DNA from: a virus
Virus record (IMG/VR): IMGVR_UViG_3300022752_000070
Coordinates: 1-62,397 of that record
Direction: 5' to 3' (one strand)
DNA length: 62,397 bases
Below the pieces are notes generated by a model that saw only the letters and a program-made list of their open reading frames with translations, searched no databases and was not told where the DNA came from. Position 1 is the stretch's first letter; each line of letters opens with the position of its first letter. Shown here piece by piece: positions 18,289-29,113 of this stretch. A program made the position numbers and the translations under genes.

Positions 18289-19703
18289 TAATAATCTCCA
18301 AAAGGATTAGATTCCGAAAAATCAATAATTAAATCTGCTGCTTCTTCTATTTCTTCATTTTGATCATAAGGATCTTCATAACTATCTGCCGTATATGATT
18401 TAACCAAGTATCTTGCAGATGATATTCCACCAACAATAATTTCACCTGGATAAAATTTACCATTATTTATAGATACTCTTAAATATGTGATGGGATCGGC
18501 ATCTTCGGGAGTTACTATGCTAAAGTCTCTCATTCTTGCTATAGTGCCTGATGTTTGTCCGATAATGGGTTCATTATATATAAACGTCCCTATACCAATT
18601 GTAGATACTCCAGAAATAATAACCGATGGTTGAGATGTGTATCCATATCCAGTATTTGCAAATCTAAGTGCTGTTACTGCACCATTTAAAATAACTGGAT
18701 CGGCAATAGCAGTAGTTCCAACAGACGGTCCAGATATAATTACGGTTGGTTTTGCATAATAACCACTTCCACCACTGATTGTAAAACTAGAAATTCCACT
18801 ATTGACAACAAGTGCAGTTGCTGCAGCTCCAACACCATTTCCACCAGAAATAGTAACAGTTGGTGGATTTGTGCTTGTGTACCCTGAACCTGGATTTGTA
18901 ATTAAAATTGATTCAATTGATTTTACACCTGCTCTTGATGTTGTAATCGCCACTGCAGTTGCCGTAGTTCCTGAAGTAGGACTAGATATTGTAACAGTAG
19001 GTGTTGATGTATAACCAGATCCATCATCATTTAAAATAATTTGTCCAATCATTCCGATACCACCAATAGTTGGAATTGCCGTTGCAGTAACTGCAGAACC
19101 AACTAAAGTTAAAGTTGTAATATATCCTTCCTCTTTTACCAAATCATCAATTTCCTCAATGGATGTATCAATTAACTCATTTTCATATTCATACAATTCA
19201 CATGTAAGTTCATAGACATAAGTTTTTCCTAATTGATAAAAAGGCTTTTCTAACTCAACATGCTTAATTTCAAAAATTCTTTCTCCAAGTGGAAAATAAA
19301 TTAAATCACCCTCTTTTGGCCTACTTGTAAGAATTTTTTCCTGATCAGTAATCGAACCAATATCTATTCCTAAATTAGTTCCTTCTAAAAGTGGTGCAAT
19401 AAATTCTTCATACCTTTCTCTGGATATTATTAATCTTATTTCATTTTTTAATTTTAATCCAAATTTAGTCATAATATCACTTCCAGGAGAATATCCATCA
19501 TAATTATCCAAATATGCTTCAATAATGAAGTTATCATCAAATTGAGATGTTTCAATTTCTCTTAAAATATTATCCCTGTTTAATATCTTTCTTGGTATAT
19601 AATAAACTTCAATTCCATAAATTTTCAATTGCTCATTAATCAAATCTTGTATTAAAAACTGTTCTCTAGGGGATCCTTGAAGAAAAAATGGATTTAATGT
19701 CAT
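18288..19703 (-). CDS. 14: neck protein gp14 with an inserted repeat domain
   Basis: 471 residues against 256 in T4. The first ~190 residues match gp14 (start MTLNPFFLQGSPREQFLIQDL). Residues about 210-375 are four related beta repeats, recognisable by YTSTPTVTI, YTSTNPPTVTI, YYAKPTVII and YTSQPSVII, each followed by a Gly/Ser/Thr turn. The gp14 tail resumes after them. Gp14 with gp13 forms the neck that joins head to tail. The repeat insertion probably forms a surface-exposed decoration, as related repeats occur in the baseplate giants of this phage. Confidence 0.9.
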   Translation of the reverse strand: MTLNPFFLQGSPREQFLIQDLINEQLKIYGIEVYYIPRKILNRDNILREIETSQFDDNFIIEAYLDNYDGYSPGSDIMTKFGLKLKNEIRLIISRERYEEFIAPLLEGTNLGIDIGSITDQEKILTSRPKEGDLIYFPLGERIFEIKHVELEKPFYQLGKTYVYELTCELYEYENELIDTSIEEIDDLVKEEGYITTLTLVGSAVTATAIPTIGGIGMIGQIILNDDGSGYTSTPTVTISSPTSGTTATAVAITTSRAGVKSIESILITNPGSGYTSTNPPTVTISGGNGVGAAATALVVNSGISSFTISGGSGYYAKPTVIISGPSVGTTAIADPVILNGAVTALRFANTGYGYTSQPSVIISGVSTIGIGTFIYNEPIIGQTSGTIARMRDFSIVTPEDADPITYLRVSINNGKFYPGEIIVGGISSARYLVKSYTADSYEDPYDQNEEIEEAADLIIDFSESNPFGDY

Positions 19704-19705
19704 AA

Positions 19706-20542
19706 TTATCCAATAAAATCGTAAGGTGGTAATTCATATTCTAAAGTCATTCGTTGTTTAATATCTTCTAACTCTCTTTCAGCATCTTCATATAATTGTC
19801 TTCCATTTAGTTCAATTCCACCTGGCAATTTAACACCTTGGAATTTAATTAAATTTTGTCCCCATTGCTTTTTAATAAGTGCAGTTAAATATTTTTTAAG
19901 AAAACTGTCATTATAAACATTAGTAAACGTATTTGGATCTAAAATTCTATAACAATCTATGACAATAAATTTATCTGGGGTTTGCGATGCCCAGTCAATA
20001 TCAAGATATAATCTATTTTGTCTTTTATTAAATCTAACTTGTTTATCTGTAGTCAATAAAAAGTCAATATCCTCTAGATAAGACTTAACCATAGAATATT
20101 GTAATAATTCTACTGAGTTAAAATAATAAAGGTCATTAAGGAATAATTGATATTTAATACTAAACATACCTCCAGAAATAGAGCTAGTATCAAATTTAAA
20201 AACCTTTTCTATACCAATCACCGAATCTGGAACTTGAATAAAATTAGATGATTCATAAAAATTAAAAGATGTACTAGCAACTCCTACTGATGTCCCCGTT
20301 GTAGTTACTATTCCTACACCATCAGTATTTCTACCTCTTCCTCTATCAATATCTTGTTGAGTTATTTTGTACTTCAAATACATTCTCTCGACACCATCAA
20401 AATGTCTTTCTTGAAAGTATTGTAAAGCATCATCGACCAAATCATCTATCTGATCATCATCCACATTAATTTCGAGCACCGGTGCTCCCAACCTTCTTAG
20501 GCAATAATCTATCAAACCTTGTCTACTGTTTGGTTTTGCCAT
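19706..20542 (-). CDS. 13: neck protein gp13
   Basis: 278 residues (T4 gp13 is 309). Forms the ring under the portal. It has the expected start (MAKPNSRQGLIDYCLRRLGAP), the acidic IDDLVDDALQYFQERHFDG segment, and a C-terminal ALIKKQWGQNLIKFQGVKLPGG segment. It overlaps the upstream small virion gene by one base. Confidence 0.94.
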   Translation of the reverse strand: MAKPNSRQGLIDYCLRRLGAPVLEINVDDDQIDDLVDDALQYFQERHFDGVERMYLKYKITQQDIDRGRGRNTDGVGIVTTTGTSVGVASTSFNFYESSNFIQVPDSVIGIEKVFKFDTSSISGGMFSIKYQLFLNDLYYFNSVELLQYSMVKSYLEDIDFLLTTDKQVRFNKRQNRLYLDIDWASQTPDKFIVIDCYRILDPNTFTNVYNDSFLKKYLTALIKKQWGQNLIKFQGVKLPGGIELNGRQLYEDAERELEDIKQRMTLEYELPPYDFIG

Positions 20543-20937
20543 TAATATTCTCCTCCATCAATTAATCCGGATGTTAAAGTACCAGTTACGATAACGTCGT
20601 TTTGAAATGTTGTTATACCAATAAAATTTGATACTCCAGACACTATTAAATTTCCACCAATATTGGTATTGCCACCAACTCCAACACCACCTCTAACTGT
20701 AAAGGCACCAGTAGATGTTGATATAGAAACAGTATTATCATTGATGAAAAGATTTCTATCAATAACACTTGTCATTATAAATGTTTCTGATGGTAAATCC
20801 CATACTAGGATTACTCCATCAGAAGTATTTGACGAGTTAACGTCGGTTAAATTAATTAACTTTGTTGGGGGTGATGATGCATTTGATAGTACACGAACTA
20901 CATTTTGAGACCCAACCCTGGCTCTTATAGTGGGCAT
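20542..20937 (-). CDS. small fibre-like virion protein
   Basis: 131 residues. The second half is a run of short beta turns (TSTGAFTVRGGVGVGGNTNI, then GGNLIVSGVSNFIGITTFQN) typical of the repeating shaft units of phage fibres and spikes. Genes at both sides are coupled by one-base overlaps. It is probably a neck or whisker-like structural protein, but this is inference from composition and position. Confidence 0.65.
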   Translation of the reverse strand: MPTIRARVGSQNVVRVLSNASSPPTKLINLTDVNSSNTSDGVILVWDLPSETFIMTSVIDRNLFINDNTVSISTSTGAFTVRGGVGVGGNTNIGGNLIVSGVSNFIGITTFQNDVIVTGTLTSGLIDGGEY

Positions 20938-21275
20938 TATTTAGTTACCCCTGCTCTTACTAGTGCAGAACCTTCTACCGCTTTAAAAACATCACCATTA
21001 GAGGAAATTAATTTAACATCATACAAATATCTTCCAGGTTTTAATTGAGAAGTTGTAGTCGATCCTAAAGATATTTCAATTTTTCCTTCAGAGGGACCTG
21101 TAACTGATGATGCAAATGAAACTGATGTAGAACTACTGTATGTTTTTCTAAGTTGTGATTGTATTTGATACCCACTCAAATTCAATAGATTATTTGTGAC
21201 TGTATCTTCCAATTCAAAAGTAGTGTCAAAATCGAATCCCTGCTCAATTACTATATTAGATACATAAACTGCCAT
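20937..21275 (-). CDS. small Ig-like virion protein (BppU N-domain type)
   Basis: 112 residues. The pattern IVIEQGFDFDTTFELED, NLSGYQIQSQLRKTY and PGRYLYDVKLISSNG matches small beta-sandwich domains found at the start of phage baseplate proteins of the BppU type. It opens an operon leading to gp13-gp14-gp15-gp16-gp17, with an exact TATAAATA box 25 bases upstream. Virion role inferred. Confidence 0.65.
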   Translation of the reverse strand: MAVYVSNIVIEQGFDFDTTFELEDTVTNNLLNLSGYQIQSQLRKTYSSSTSVSFASSVTGPSEGKIEISLGSTTTSQLKPGRYLYDVKLISSNGDVFKAVEGSALVRAGVTK

Positions 21276-21299
21276 TATTCAGATTAACATACCTTTAGA

Positions 21300-21307
21300 T
21301 ATTTATA
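21300..21307 (-). promoter_or_regulatory. late promoter TATAAATA for the neck/terminase operon
   Basis: Exact late consensus on the minus strand, 25 bases before the ATG at 21275 and just after the stop of the preceding small gene. It would drive the neck, terminase and associated virion genes. Confidence 0.75.
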
Positions 21308-21309
21308 TT

Positions 21310-21480
21310 CTAAAGATTCATAAGAGATAGAACTGTTTCTTGCTGCTTCAGATATAACTTGCAGTACAACTTAGCAAAAGTTTTTAGTTCATCTTCATTT
21401 AAAGTATCGATAGTACGAGCATGTTTTTCATATTCAAATAATTTATCTATTGAATCTAAAGTTATTTCATTTGGATCCAT
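21310..21480 (-). CDS. small conserved helical protein
   Basis: 56 residues, read directly. It starts MDPNEITLDSIDKLFEYEKH and has a conserved-looking NEDELKTFAKLYCKLYLKQQ amphipathic helix. I recognise similar short proteins with the same KLY-KQQE ending in cyanophages, but know no function. Its start overlaps the end of the 66-residue gene upstream by 14 bases, which supports translation of both. Confidence 0.65.
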   Translation of the reverse strand: MDPNEITLDSIDKLFEYEKHARTIDTLNEDELKTFAKLYCKLYLKQQETVLSLMNL

Positions 21481-21667
21481 TTAGAAACTCCCTTAATAAA
21501 CTTTTAATTTCATTAATATCTTGTTTCATAGATTCGATTTCTTTTTTTTGCGTTTCTCTTTGGATGACCGAATTTACATATTGATTATATCCAATAGAAT
21601 CACAATTAATTATAGCACCACTTTTTTCATCACGATATAAATTTTGGTGCCCTTCAACTTTAATCAT
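21467..21667 (-). CDS. small conserved protein after the giant DUF4815 gene
   Basis: 66 residues. The N-terminal half (IKVEGHQNLYRDEKSGAIIN) looks like a beta hairpin, and the rest is a charged coiled coil (TQKKEIESMKQDINEIKSLL). Proteins of this form occur in T4-like cyanophages beside baseplate genes. It follows the 2480-residue gene directly, so it could be a small chaperone or baseplate component. Function unknown. Confidence 0.65.
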   Translation of the reverse strand: MIKVEGHQNLYRDEKSGAIINCDSIGYNQYVNSVIQRETQKKEIESMKQDINEIKSLLREFLNGSK

Positions 21668-24600
21668 TTATCTTACCGCAATAGTTCTTAAATCTTTGAT
21701 TCTTGGTGGTCTTGCCTGATTCGTTCCCGACATAACAATTTTAATTGTATATCCAACGAATAAATCTAAATTATCCGCAGTAAATTCATACTCTAAAAAT
21801 TCATTGTCAAGACTTGGTTGAACATAAGAGTCTGGTTTTCCACTATTTTTAGATGAATCTATAACAAGTAGACCTTGATCTGTAGTATATTTTAAATTAT
21901 CGTAACCAGGGAATAGTTCAAATGCTTGGGGAACTTCACTAGAATCTGCTCTAATCAAACTATAAAGAACTCTAAAATCTGCACTTTCATGTCTATATGC
22001 ACTCAAAATAACCTTTAATGATGTTGCTGGTTGAACAAGATTTACAGTATTTGAAACATAAATTGCAGCATGTGGATCTTCTAAAATAGAATTAACTCTA
22101 TTATCTGATGAATAATCTGAGACCGGATTATCTAATCTATTAATTCTAAACTCTGTAAATGCATTATCCAAGTAAATTAATGGAGAAAGATTCGAATCTC
22201 TAGTTGATAAGGTTATTGCCGTAGTAAATGATTTTTTCCTCAACAGATTACTTAAACCTGGTTGATTTTTTTCATTTACATCAGAAGCAACTAATCTTAC
22301 AGTTTTCAATGTATTTAATACATTTAACTGAACAGGTTCTGGTAATTGCTCGATAAATGAATTTTCATTTCCATCAATACTAGTACCACTTACTGTTTTT
22401 ATAGAGGCACTTACTGAAGTAGAAGATCCTGGAGTAATTAAATCATATGTGGGTATTAGTCCACTAAAATTAATATTTTCTGATACCTTAACATTTGGTC
22501 CTCCAAAAGATCCATCATTGGTAAATGATAATTGTGGTGCATTTGCTAGAGAACCATCTGAAGATCTATTTGCTCCATTTTCAGATCTGGATATTTCGAT
22601 ATAATAATCGTCCATGCCAATATCTGTAGAACTCATAGTATGTTCTTTGTTTATTCTACGTAAAGAAACCCCATTTAATTCGTATTTGTAAACTAAACTG
22701 CGAGAATCATGTGGTGTAATAACAGTGCCATCAATACCTCTTCCACCACTAGCAATGGTTAGTGTTCCATTATTTACACCCGAGTATGCAATAATTTCAT
22801 CTCCAATCTTAACATATCCACTATTTGCAGCCCCGACATTTACACCTTCAAAGGTTGAAAAGATAGAAGTATTTGCAATACTAATTGTATTAATTTCATT
22901 TGAAGACATTGCAACGGATAAAGTTGTAGGTGAATAACTGGATTGGGCATCATTAATTTTTACTTTATCAATTCCTGAATACATGCCATGATCAAAGTGA
23001 TCTACTTTAATATAGTTTCCAGAATTAACTCCGCCATCGATGTTAAAACTACGTATTGTAGTTGATGCTAAAGATACTATTGGACTAGTTGGATAATTAT
23101 TAGGATAATAACTAACTCCAATTCCAATTGCAAACGAAGAAGATTCTCCTTGCAGTCCAGAAAGATATAATGTATCTAAACCAGTAATAGAAGAAATTGA
23201 AACTCTTGCATTTCTACCTAAATTGGTAACAATTCCAACAACATCACCTACTTGATATCCGTTACCAAATGCAGTTACTATAGGTATACCTGTAATGGAA
23301 CCACTTGAATTTGTTGTTACGCTTAATCTCAATCCAGATCCTTTACCAACTATATTAGTTGTTTCTAGATTAGTGAATGTGCTACTTGCTGGATAATTTG
23401 TACCACCACTAGTAACTTTTACACTGGAAACTGAACTTCCTGTTCCAATTATGTAACCATAAGTATTTGCATTAGATCCTGAAATTTTTCTTCCTACTTT
23501 CAATATGTCATTAATGATTGATGAATTTGTGGATGTGGTAATTCCAAGAGTAGCTGTTTTGGGTAAAGTTGTGATCGGATTATTGTTTAGTCTTGACACA
23601 TATCCATTACTCTCATCTAGAGTTGGATTGCTAAAGAACACTGTTCCAGTTGTTGATGTAAATTTAGCTTTATAAAGTTTAAACTTAAGATCTTGATATT
23701 GATTTGCTGTCCATATAGAACCATTTTGTGATTTGAACAGACTTCCCAATGCAAACTGCTTTGAATAAATTACTGATTCAGAATCTGGTAGTGATTGTGT
23801 TTTTTTTGTCTTTTCACCCATTGTCGCAATCCACATCTCATACTTATCACTATGGGCAGAAATGATCACAACAGCATATTCTCTACCTGGAGATAGGTAA
23901 ACTGGTTCTGGGAAAGTTACCTTTGTTTCGGTCTCACCATCATCCGAAACTGTAATATCTGAAGGTCTTAATATTACTGGTTTTCCAACAATCATCATAG
24001 TTGGGGTCCCCAATTCTACAGTTCTTATTTCAACTCGTAATGGTGCATTTCCATCATCCTTTGAGGCAAAGAACAGACCAACTGAAGTTAAGAATGCACC
24101 ATTGATATCATCACTCGTATCATACTCTGAAGGTGCCTGTATATTTCCACCAACAGTAAATGATTGAGCTAATGGGTCGTAATACTCTGCAAGAACAGTT
24201 TCCGTATGCCTGTTTTGCGTTGTTAATGAAGCATTAACATTTGTTGTTAAATTTGTAACAGTGGTTGTTGTGAGATTATTCGATATGGTAGTTACTTCAT
24301 TTTCCCACTGATTTAAAGTTCCATCAGAATTATAATTTGTTTCTGCAAAAGATATTGAATTACTTCCTGGAACTCCAGAATCATTTGTGCTACTTGAGGT
24401 AATTCTAAATGTTTTAGTTCCTGTAGGAATTCTTACTGAAGGTGCTGGAATTGTATTTGGATCTTTTAAGAAGAATGTTCCTATTAAATCACCAAAATTA
24501 TCCGATAATAATTTAAGATCTTTAACATATGCTACAGCACCACTTTCTTGACCAACTAAAAGCATACCAACAGTAAGATATCCAGAATATCTACCTTGTG

Positions 24601-27600
24601 CTTCTTCTGATAAAGATGCGGTATCTACATTCAATACTTTTGAAGATTGACTATACAAATTTGATAAGGATTCAGTTCGAACATATGGATTTATTGTGTA
24701 TGTTGTAGTTGGTGAATTATATGGACCATACTTATGGTTAGGGGTGCAAAGTCTAAAAGTTATTAGTCTTGTACCATTTACGGATCCAACTACAGTTTCT
24801 CCAATTTTAAATGTTCCTGAAGATCCATAATTTGTTAAAGTAGAATCATTTGCAATTTCTACTAATTTTGGAACAAAATCAACAGAACTACTTCCGTCTA
24901 AAAATTGATAGTATCTAGTAGATGGTTTGAGATTAGATACTGAGAACTCAGTATTTCTAGATCTCATGAATGATTCATCTGAAGTAGATGTAAGAATATT
25001 TCTTATAGATACATCTGTATTAGATACGGTATCTGTAGAAATGTCCGTACTTACGTTTGTTGAATTACTTCTAGTAACAATTTCTGAAGTGGTAACATTA
25101 GATGCTATTACTCCGGTCTGTCCCCTTCTGTTAGGATTTGCTATTCTTGCCCCAACTCTTTGTGAAGAAGTTTCCCTGACAATAGGATTATTAAGATTTA
25201 CATTTACATTACTTTGTAGATTTCTTGTAAGTGTTCTACTAGAATTATTAGTAATATTGATGTTTCTATCGGGCAATTGAACTGTTCTAACCCAAGTATC
25301 AATTGATGGATTTAATCTTATAACTCCAGTATAGATTACTACATTGAATGGATTGACATTTTCAACTCCTGTAGCAAAAGTTTGTTGAATCCAGTCAATT
25401 TCAGTATATTTAAGAGTTACACAATTTCCAGTTTTTTTAATATTTGAGTCTAATAATTCGAAATTAGAATTATAATCCAAATCCTCATCTGTTACTGCGT
25501 CAGCAGGAATTAATTTTGATTTGATAGAATTTCTACTTATTAGTGGAATTAATTCATTTGCTGATGGATTGATTTGAACAGTAGATAGTTCACGATTCAT
25601 TAAATTATAATTTTTAAAATCATCAACAAAAAATCCACTCTTAAATCTATTTCTACCCTCAGAATCTTGAATTTGTAAAGTTTGAGTGTCAATTTCTAAG
25701 AAAGATAATGAAGTTACTCTCTCTAAATTTTCAACTCTATTATCAATAAATCCAATATCTCTCATTGTATATCTTCTGTTATCTCTCAATTGTATAACAG
25801 CATCTTGAGGATTGTACAAATATGGTGGCAACTGAATTGTTGCAATTTCCATCATTGCATCATTTTTTGTTGGAGCTTTAGGAGTAAGTGATGAAGTTCC
25901 TTTTTCCAAAACAAAATTACCAATTTTATCCAGATATAGTCTATCAATTCTTGCCAAATAGTAATCATATCCAATTGAAGAGGATTCGTTAGGAGTCAAA
26001 ATTACTTTGGGATCAGTTCCAAAATTTCTAGAAGAAAAGTCAAATGGTGATCTGGCAGTTGAATCTGGATTAAAAGTGGAAACTCTAGGTCTAAAGTCTA
26101 AAGTATCAGATGCTCTTCTCAATCTAGATCCTATTGTGGGAATATCTGTAGAAAATCTTTCTTCATCATAACTCAATACAGTGAATACGTCACCATTATC
26201 ATTAGACTCTACAGTATAACAATCATATACAACCAATAATCTCTTGCTTGGTTCTGGAATATTTTTATTTCTAATTATTCTTGAATAATCGTAATATTGA
26301 TCTTTTTGACCTTTATCCAAGAAGTACGAAGTCGTTATATCTTTATATTTTCCAAGAGTAATAGATTCTATTTCTGTTGTAATATTAGACTCATCAAACG
26401 TCACAGTTTCACCAGTTACAAATCTATCTCCTGTTAGATAGACAATTTCAAGAGTATTTGCTGGAGAATCTACCTTTGTTACAACTCTTGCAATTGCATT
26501 GGAAGTACTTCCTATTATATTTTCTCCAATGATGGCATTAGTTCCTACGTTAGCGGTAGAAGTAAATAAAACTCTGTCTAAAGTGGGACTTGATGAATCA
26601 TAAGATTCATATATCGATATAATTTTCACAACATCAGGAACATTTAATGAAATCTCTTCATCTTGAACTCTAAGACCATAATATTGATTATATGTTAACC
26701 CATCTGAAATTGATGTATTAATTCCAGATCCTGATTGTTTATATTTTGATCTTGTTATCTCTAATTTTTCACTTCTTAAATATTTTTTCAATTTACTCTT
26801 AATGTTATTTTTAACCAGGGTAACATTTACTGTTGCTGTAGTGTTAGTTAAACCCCTAATTGATAGGGTATCGTTGCTAACAGTAACAGAATCAGAAGAT
26901 AATGTTGCTATCGTGCCATTATTATAGTGAACTGAATATTTTTCTTGATCAAAGGAATCGAAATATACGGATGTAATTCCAAGAGTCGATGCAACTGTGG
27001 ATGCATTGAGTGTTAATGTATTTCCAGTAATAGTTTGATTTGGTAATTGAGCAGATATTCTTAATGTCGAGTTGGAAAGATCTACTTTTGATATATTATT
27101 TCCCGGAATATCCGTATATAAGTATGCAGAATCTTGGTTTCTAATGATTGGTGCTGCGGCAAAAATGTCAGTTAATATTTGACTAGATGGTAAAGATCCC
27201 TCATAAACTCCAGAAACATTTGGAAATATAGATGATATACCTATTGATAAACCATCTTGTGATATAGAAGAAACTCTATTGTATGTTTCTGTACTGAATC
27301 CTATTTTCTGATATCTGATAATCGTATCTGTTGTAATTCCAGTAAAAATTCTTCCTATTGCAGTAACAGTAGAAATCCCACTACTTGCGGTTGAAATAGA
27401 AACCTGTATGATATTTCTAGGCATTCTAAATCTTTCCAAAACTGCATTTGCAGAAAAAGTTGCAATACCGGTAACTGCAAAATTGGAATCTTGTCTTAGT
27501 GATTTTATATTTTGAGTTCCATATACTGCAATTGATACAATAGTTCTTGGAAAATCAATTCCATTGATTGATATTTGCTCCCCTGGTGCAAAAGATCCCG

Positions 27601-29110
27601 AAGTTTGTCTTAGTGTAATTGTAGACGATCCTGCTCCAGCAGAAACTGCATATCCACTTGCCCCACTATTTTTACCTTTAACTAAAGAAGATTCTGGTAA
27701 ATCAACTGAACTTATTGTATTGTTTAATGTTAAACCTATATTTGTTTGAATATCATATAAGTATAAATCCCAATTAGTTGCAGCATTAGTATATGCTGCA
27801 TCAGTTAAATTGAAGTTATATATTCTTGCACTACCAATTCCAATTCCAGATCCATTTAATTCATTGTAAAGTGTCGCCACTCCTTTTTGTTGCGGAACTC
27901 CTGCTACATTATTAACTCTCAAAAGATTTCCCATCTCAAAGGAAATTCCTACATTAGATTCTGACTTAGTTTCTCTAGGTTTTTCTACATCTAAAATTAT
28001 TGTAGATCTTTTTTCAACATCATATCCTCTTACATAAGCTTTTCCTGGAGAAACTTTTACACACATTAGATCGTCAGAAGGTGATCTTCCTTCTGGGGTA
28101 ATTTCATTCTTAAAAAATAATCCATTATTTCCTAATCGATTATTTAATGAATTGTGAACTGATGGATTAAATGGTTCTACCGCATAATCTCCAGATTCAT
28201 CATATGTTCTTTGTGCCAAATAGTCTCTAATAATATTATAGTTTGTCTTAGTTTCTATTCTTTTAATTCTACCATTTTCAATTCTTAAAAGTTCAATAAA
28301 GTTGGTGTCGTTTAAATCTGTTAGTAATTTTTTGTCTAAAATAAGATCTATTTTAAATCTGTCTGCTCCAGGTGCTGCATTATTTGTAAATCCCTTAGCA
28401 TTATCGTAAAGATCTTTATCATCATTAGCAGTTACGATAGATTCTTCAATTCTTAATCCAACTCTATAAGATGGTGTATTTGTATAGTAGTCTAAAAGCA
28501 AAGTTTGCTTTAATACATTTACAAAATAACCTCTAACAAAATAAACACCATCTGCAATAAATGCTGCAGAACCTATAGATGTTGCATTTAATGAAATTAA
28601 TGATGCAAATGGTGTTCCAGAGTTAATAGTCGTATTTCCATATGTAATATTTTCACTTGCAATTAAAGATTCACCATCTTGAAATTGAGTAAAATTAAAA
28701 TCATTATCAGAATCAATATATTTTACATAAATTGTAGGATACGAAATATCATTATCATCTGGAATTTCAATATGCTGAATAGTTGCTGTTGTTCCAGAAG
28801 TTTGCCCTGTTACTTTTTTCCCAATATATTGATCCAGATATAAAGTAATATCTGCACCAAAATTTGTTAAATTGAGTTTAACTGCATAAAATTGCCCATC
28901 ATATGCAATATTGCCAGGGATCACCACAGATCCCTCCTTAAACATATGGCTACCAAAAGATTCTATTTGGTTTTGTAGAATAGACTGAAGTGTTGTTAGT
29001 TCCCTTGCCTGAACTGCTCTTCCTGGATTGAATAAGACTTTATAAAAATTTTTTTCAGAATTAAAATCATCATAATATGGACTAATATTTAAATTTGTTT
29101 TTTGTGCCAT
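21668..29110 (-). CDS. giant baseplate/virion structural protein (DUF4815 type)
   Basis: 2480 residues. The N-terminal part (NISPYYDDFNSEKNFYKVLF, FNPGRAVQARELTTLQSILQ) matches the DUF4815 family found in the baseplates of T4-like marine phages. It continues with long beta-rich stretches, many short GIGSTS-type turns, a Ser/Thr/Asn-rich region near 1300-1400, and at least two GG-x-x-Y repeats (VTSGGTNYPASS near 1900). It follows gp8 and is probably a baseplate wedge or fibre-connecting protein, perhaps doing the work of T4 gp10. That assignment is inference from gene order. Confidence 0.8.
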   Translation of the reverse strand: MAQKTNLNISPYYDDFNSEKNFYKVLFNPGRAVQARELTTLQSILQNQIESFGSHMFKEGSVVIPGNIAYDGQFYAVKLNLTNFGADITLYLDQYIGKKVTGQTSGTTATIQHIEIPDDNDISYPTIYVKYIDSDNDFNFTQFQDGESLIASENITYGNTTINSGTPFASLISLNATSIGSAAFIADGVYFVRGYFVNVLKQTLLLDYYTNTPSYRVGLRIEESIVTANDDKDLYDNAKGFTNNAAPGADRFKIDLILDKKLLTDLNDTNFIELLRIENGRIKRIETKTNYNIIRDYLAQRTYDESGDYAVEPFNPSVHNSLNNRLGNNGLFFKNEITPEGRSPSDDLMCVKVSPGKAYVRGYDVEKRSTIILDVEKPRETKSESNVGISFEMGNLLRVNNVAGVPQQKGVATLYNELNGSGIGIGSARIYNFNLTDAAYTNAATNWDLYLYDIQTNIGLTLNNTISSVDLPESSLVKGKNSGASGYAVSAGAGSSTITLRQTSGSFAPGEQISINGIDFPRTIVSIAVYGTQNIKSLRQDSNFAVTGIATFSANAVLERFRMPRNIIQVSISTASSGISTVTAIGRIFTGITTDTIIRYQKIGFSTETYNRVSSISQDGLSIGISSIFPNVSGVYEGSLPSSQILTDIFAAAPIIRNQDSAYLYTDIPGNNISKVDLSNSTLRISAQLPNQTITGNTLTLNASTVASTLGITSVYFDSFDQEKYSVHYNNGTIATLSSDSVTVSNDTLSIRGLTNTTATVNVTLVKNNIKSKLKKYLRSEKLEITRSKYKQSGSGINTSISDGLTYNQYYGLRVQDEEISLNVPDVVKIISIYESYDSSSPTLDRVLFTSTANVGTNAIIGENIIGSTSNAIARVVTKVDSPANTLEIVYLTGDRFVTGETVTFDESNITTEIESITLGKYKDITTSYFLDKGQKDQYYDYSRIIRNKNIPEPSKRLLVVYDCYTVESNDNGDVFTVLSYDEERFSTDIPTIGSRLRRASDTLDFRPRVSTFNPDSTARSPFDFSSRNFGTDPKVILTPNESSSIGYDYYLARIDRLYLDKIGNFVLEKGTSSLTPKAPTKNDAMMEIATIQLPPYLYNPQDAVIQLRDNRRYTMRDIGFIDNRVENLERVTSLSFLEIDTQTLQIQDSEGRNRFKSGFFVDDFKNYNLMNRELSTVQINPSANELIPLISRNSIKSKLIPADAVTDEDLDYNSNFELLDSNIKKTGNCVTLKYTEIDWIQQTFATGVENVNPFNVVIYTGVIRLNPSIDTWVRTVQLPDRNINITNNSSRTLTRNLQSNVNVNLNNPIVRETSSQRVGARIANPNRRGQTGVIASNVTTSEIVTRSNSTNVSTDISTDTVSNTDVSIRNILTSTSDESFMRSRNTEFSVSNLKPSTRYYQFLDGSSSVDFVPKLVEIANDSTLTNYGSSGTFKIGETVVGSVNGTRLITFRLCTPNHKYGPYNSPTTTYTINPYVRTESLSNLYSQSSKVLNVDTASLSEEAQGRYSGYLTVGMLLVGQESGAVAYVKDLKLLSDNFGDLIGTFFLKDPNTIPAPSVRIPTGTKTFRITSSSTNDSGVPGSNSISFAETNYNSDGTLNQWENEVTTISNNLTTTTVTNLTTNVNASLTTQNRHTETVLAEYYDPLAQSFTVGGNIQAPSEYDTSDDINGAFLTSVGLFFASKDDGNAPLRVEIRTVELGTPTMMIVGKPVILRPSDITVSDDGETETKVTFPEPVYLSPGREYAVVIISAHSDKYEMWIATMGEKTKKTQSLPDSESVIYSKQFALGSLFKSQNGSIWTANQYQDLKFKLYKAKFTSTTGTVFFSNPTLDESNGYVSRLNNNPITTLPKTATLGITTSTNSSIINDILKVGRKISGSNANTYGYIIGTGSSVSSVKVTSGGTNYPASSTFTNLETTNIVGKGSGLRLSVTTNSSGSITGIPIVTAFGNGYQVGDVVGIVTNLGRNARVSISSITGLDTLYLSGLQGESSSFAIGIGVSYYPNNYPTSPIVSLASTTIRSFNIDGGVNSGNYIKVDHFDHGMYSGIDKVKINDAQSSYSPTTLSVAMSSNEINTISIANTSIFSTFEGVNVGAANSGYVKIGDEIIAYSGVNNGTLTIASGGRGIDGTVITPHDSRSLVYKYELNGVSLRRINKEHTMSSTDIGMDDYYIEISRSENGANRSSDGSLANAPQLSFTNDGSFGGPNVKVSENINFSGLIPTYDLITPGSSTSVSASIKTVSGTSIDGNENSFIEQLPEPVQLNVLNTLKTVRLVASDVNEKNQPGLSNLLRKKSFTTAITLSTRDSNLSPLIYLDNAFTEFRINRLDNPVSDYSSDNRVNSILEDPHAAIYVSNTVNLVQPATSLKVILSAYRHESADFRVLYSLIRADSSEVPQAFELFPGYDNLKYTTDQGLLVIDSSKNSGKPDSYVQPSLDNEFLEYEFTADNLDLFVGYTIKIVMSGTNQARPPRIKDLRTIAVR

Positions 29111-29113
29111 TTC

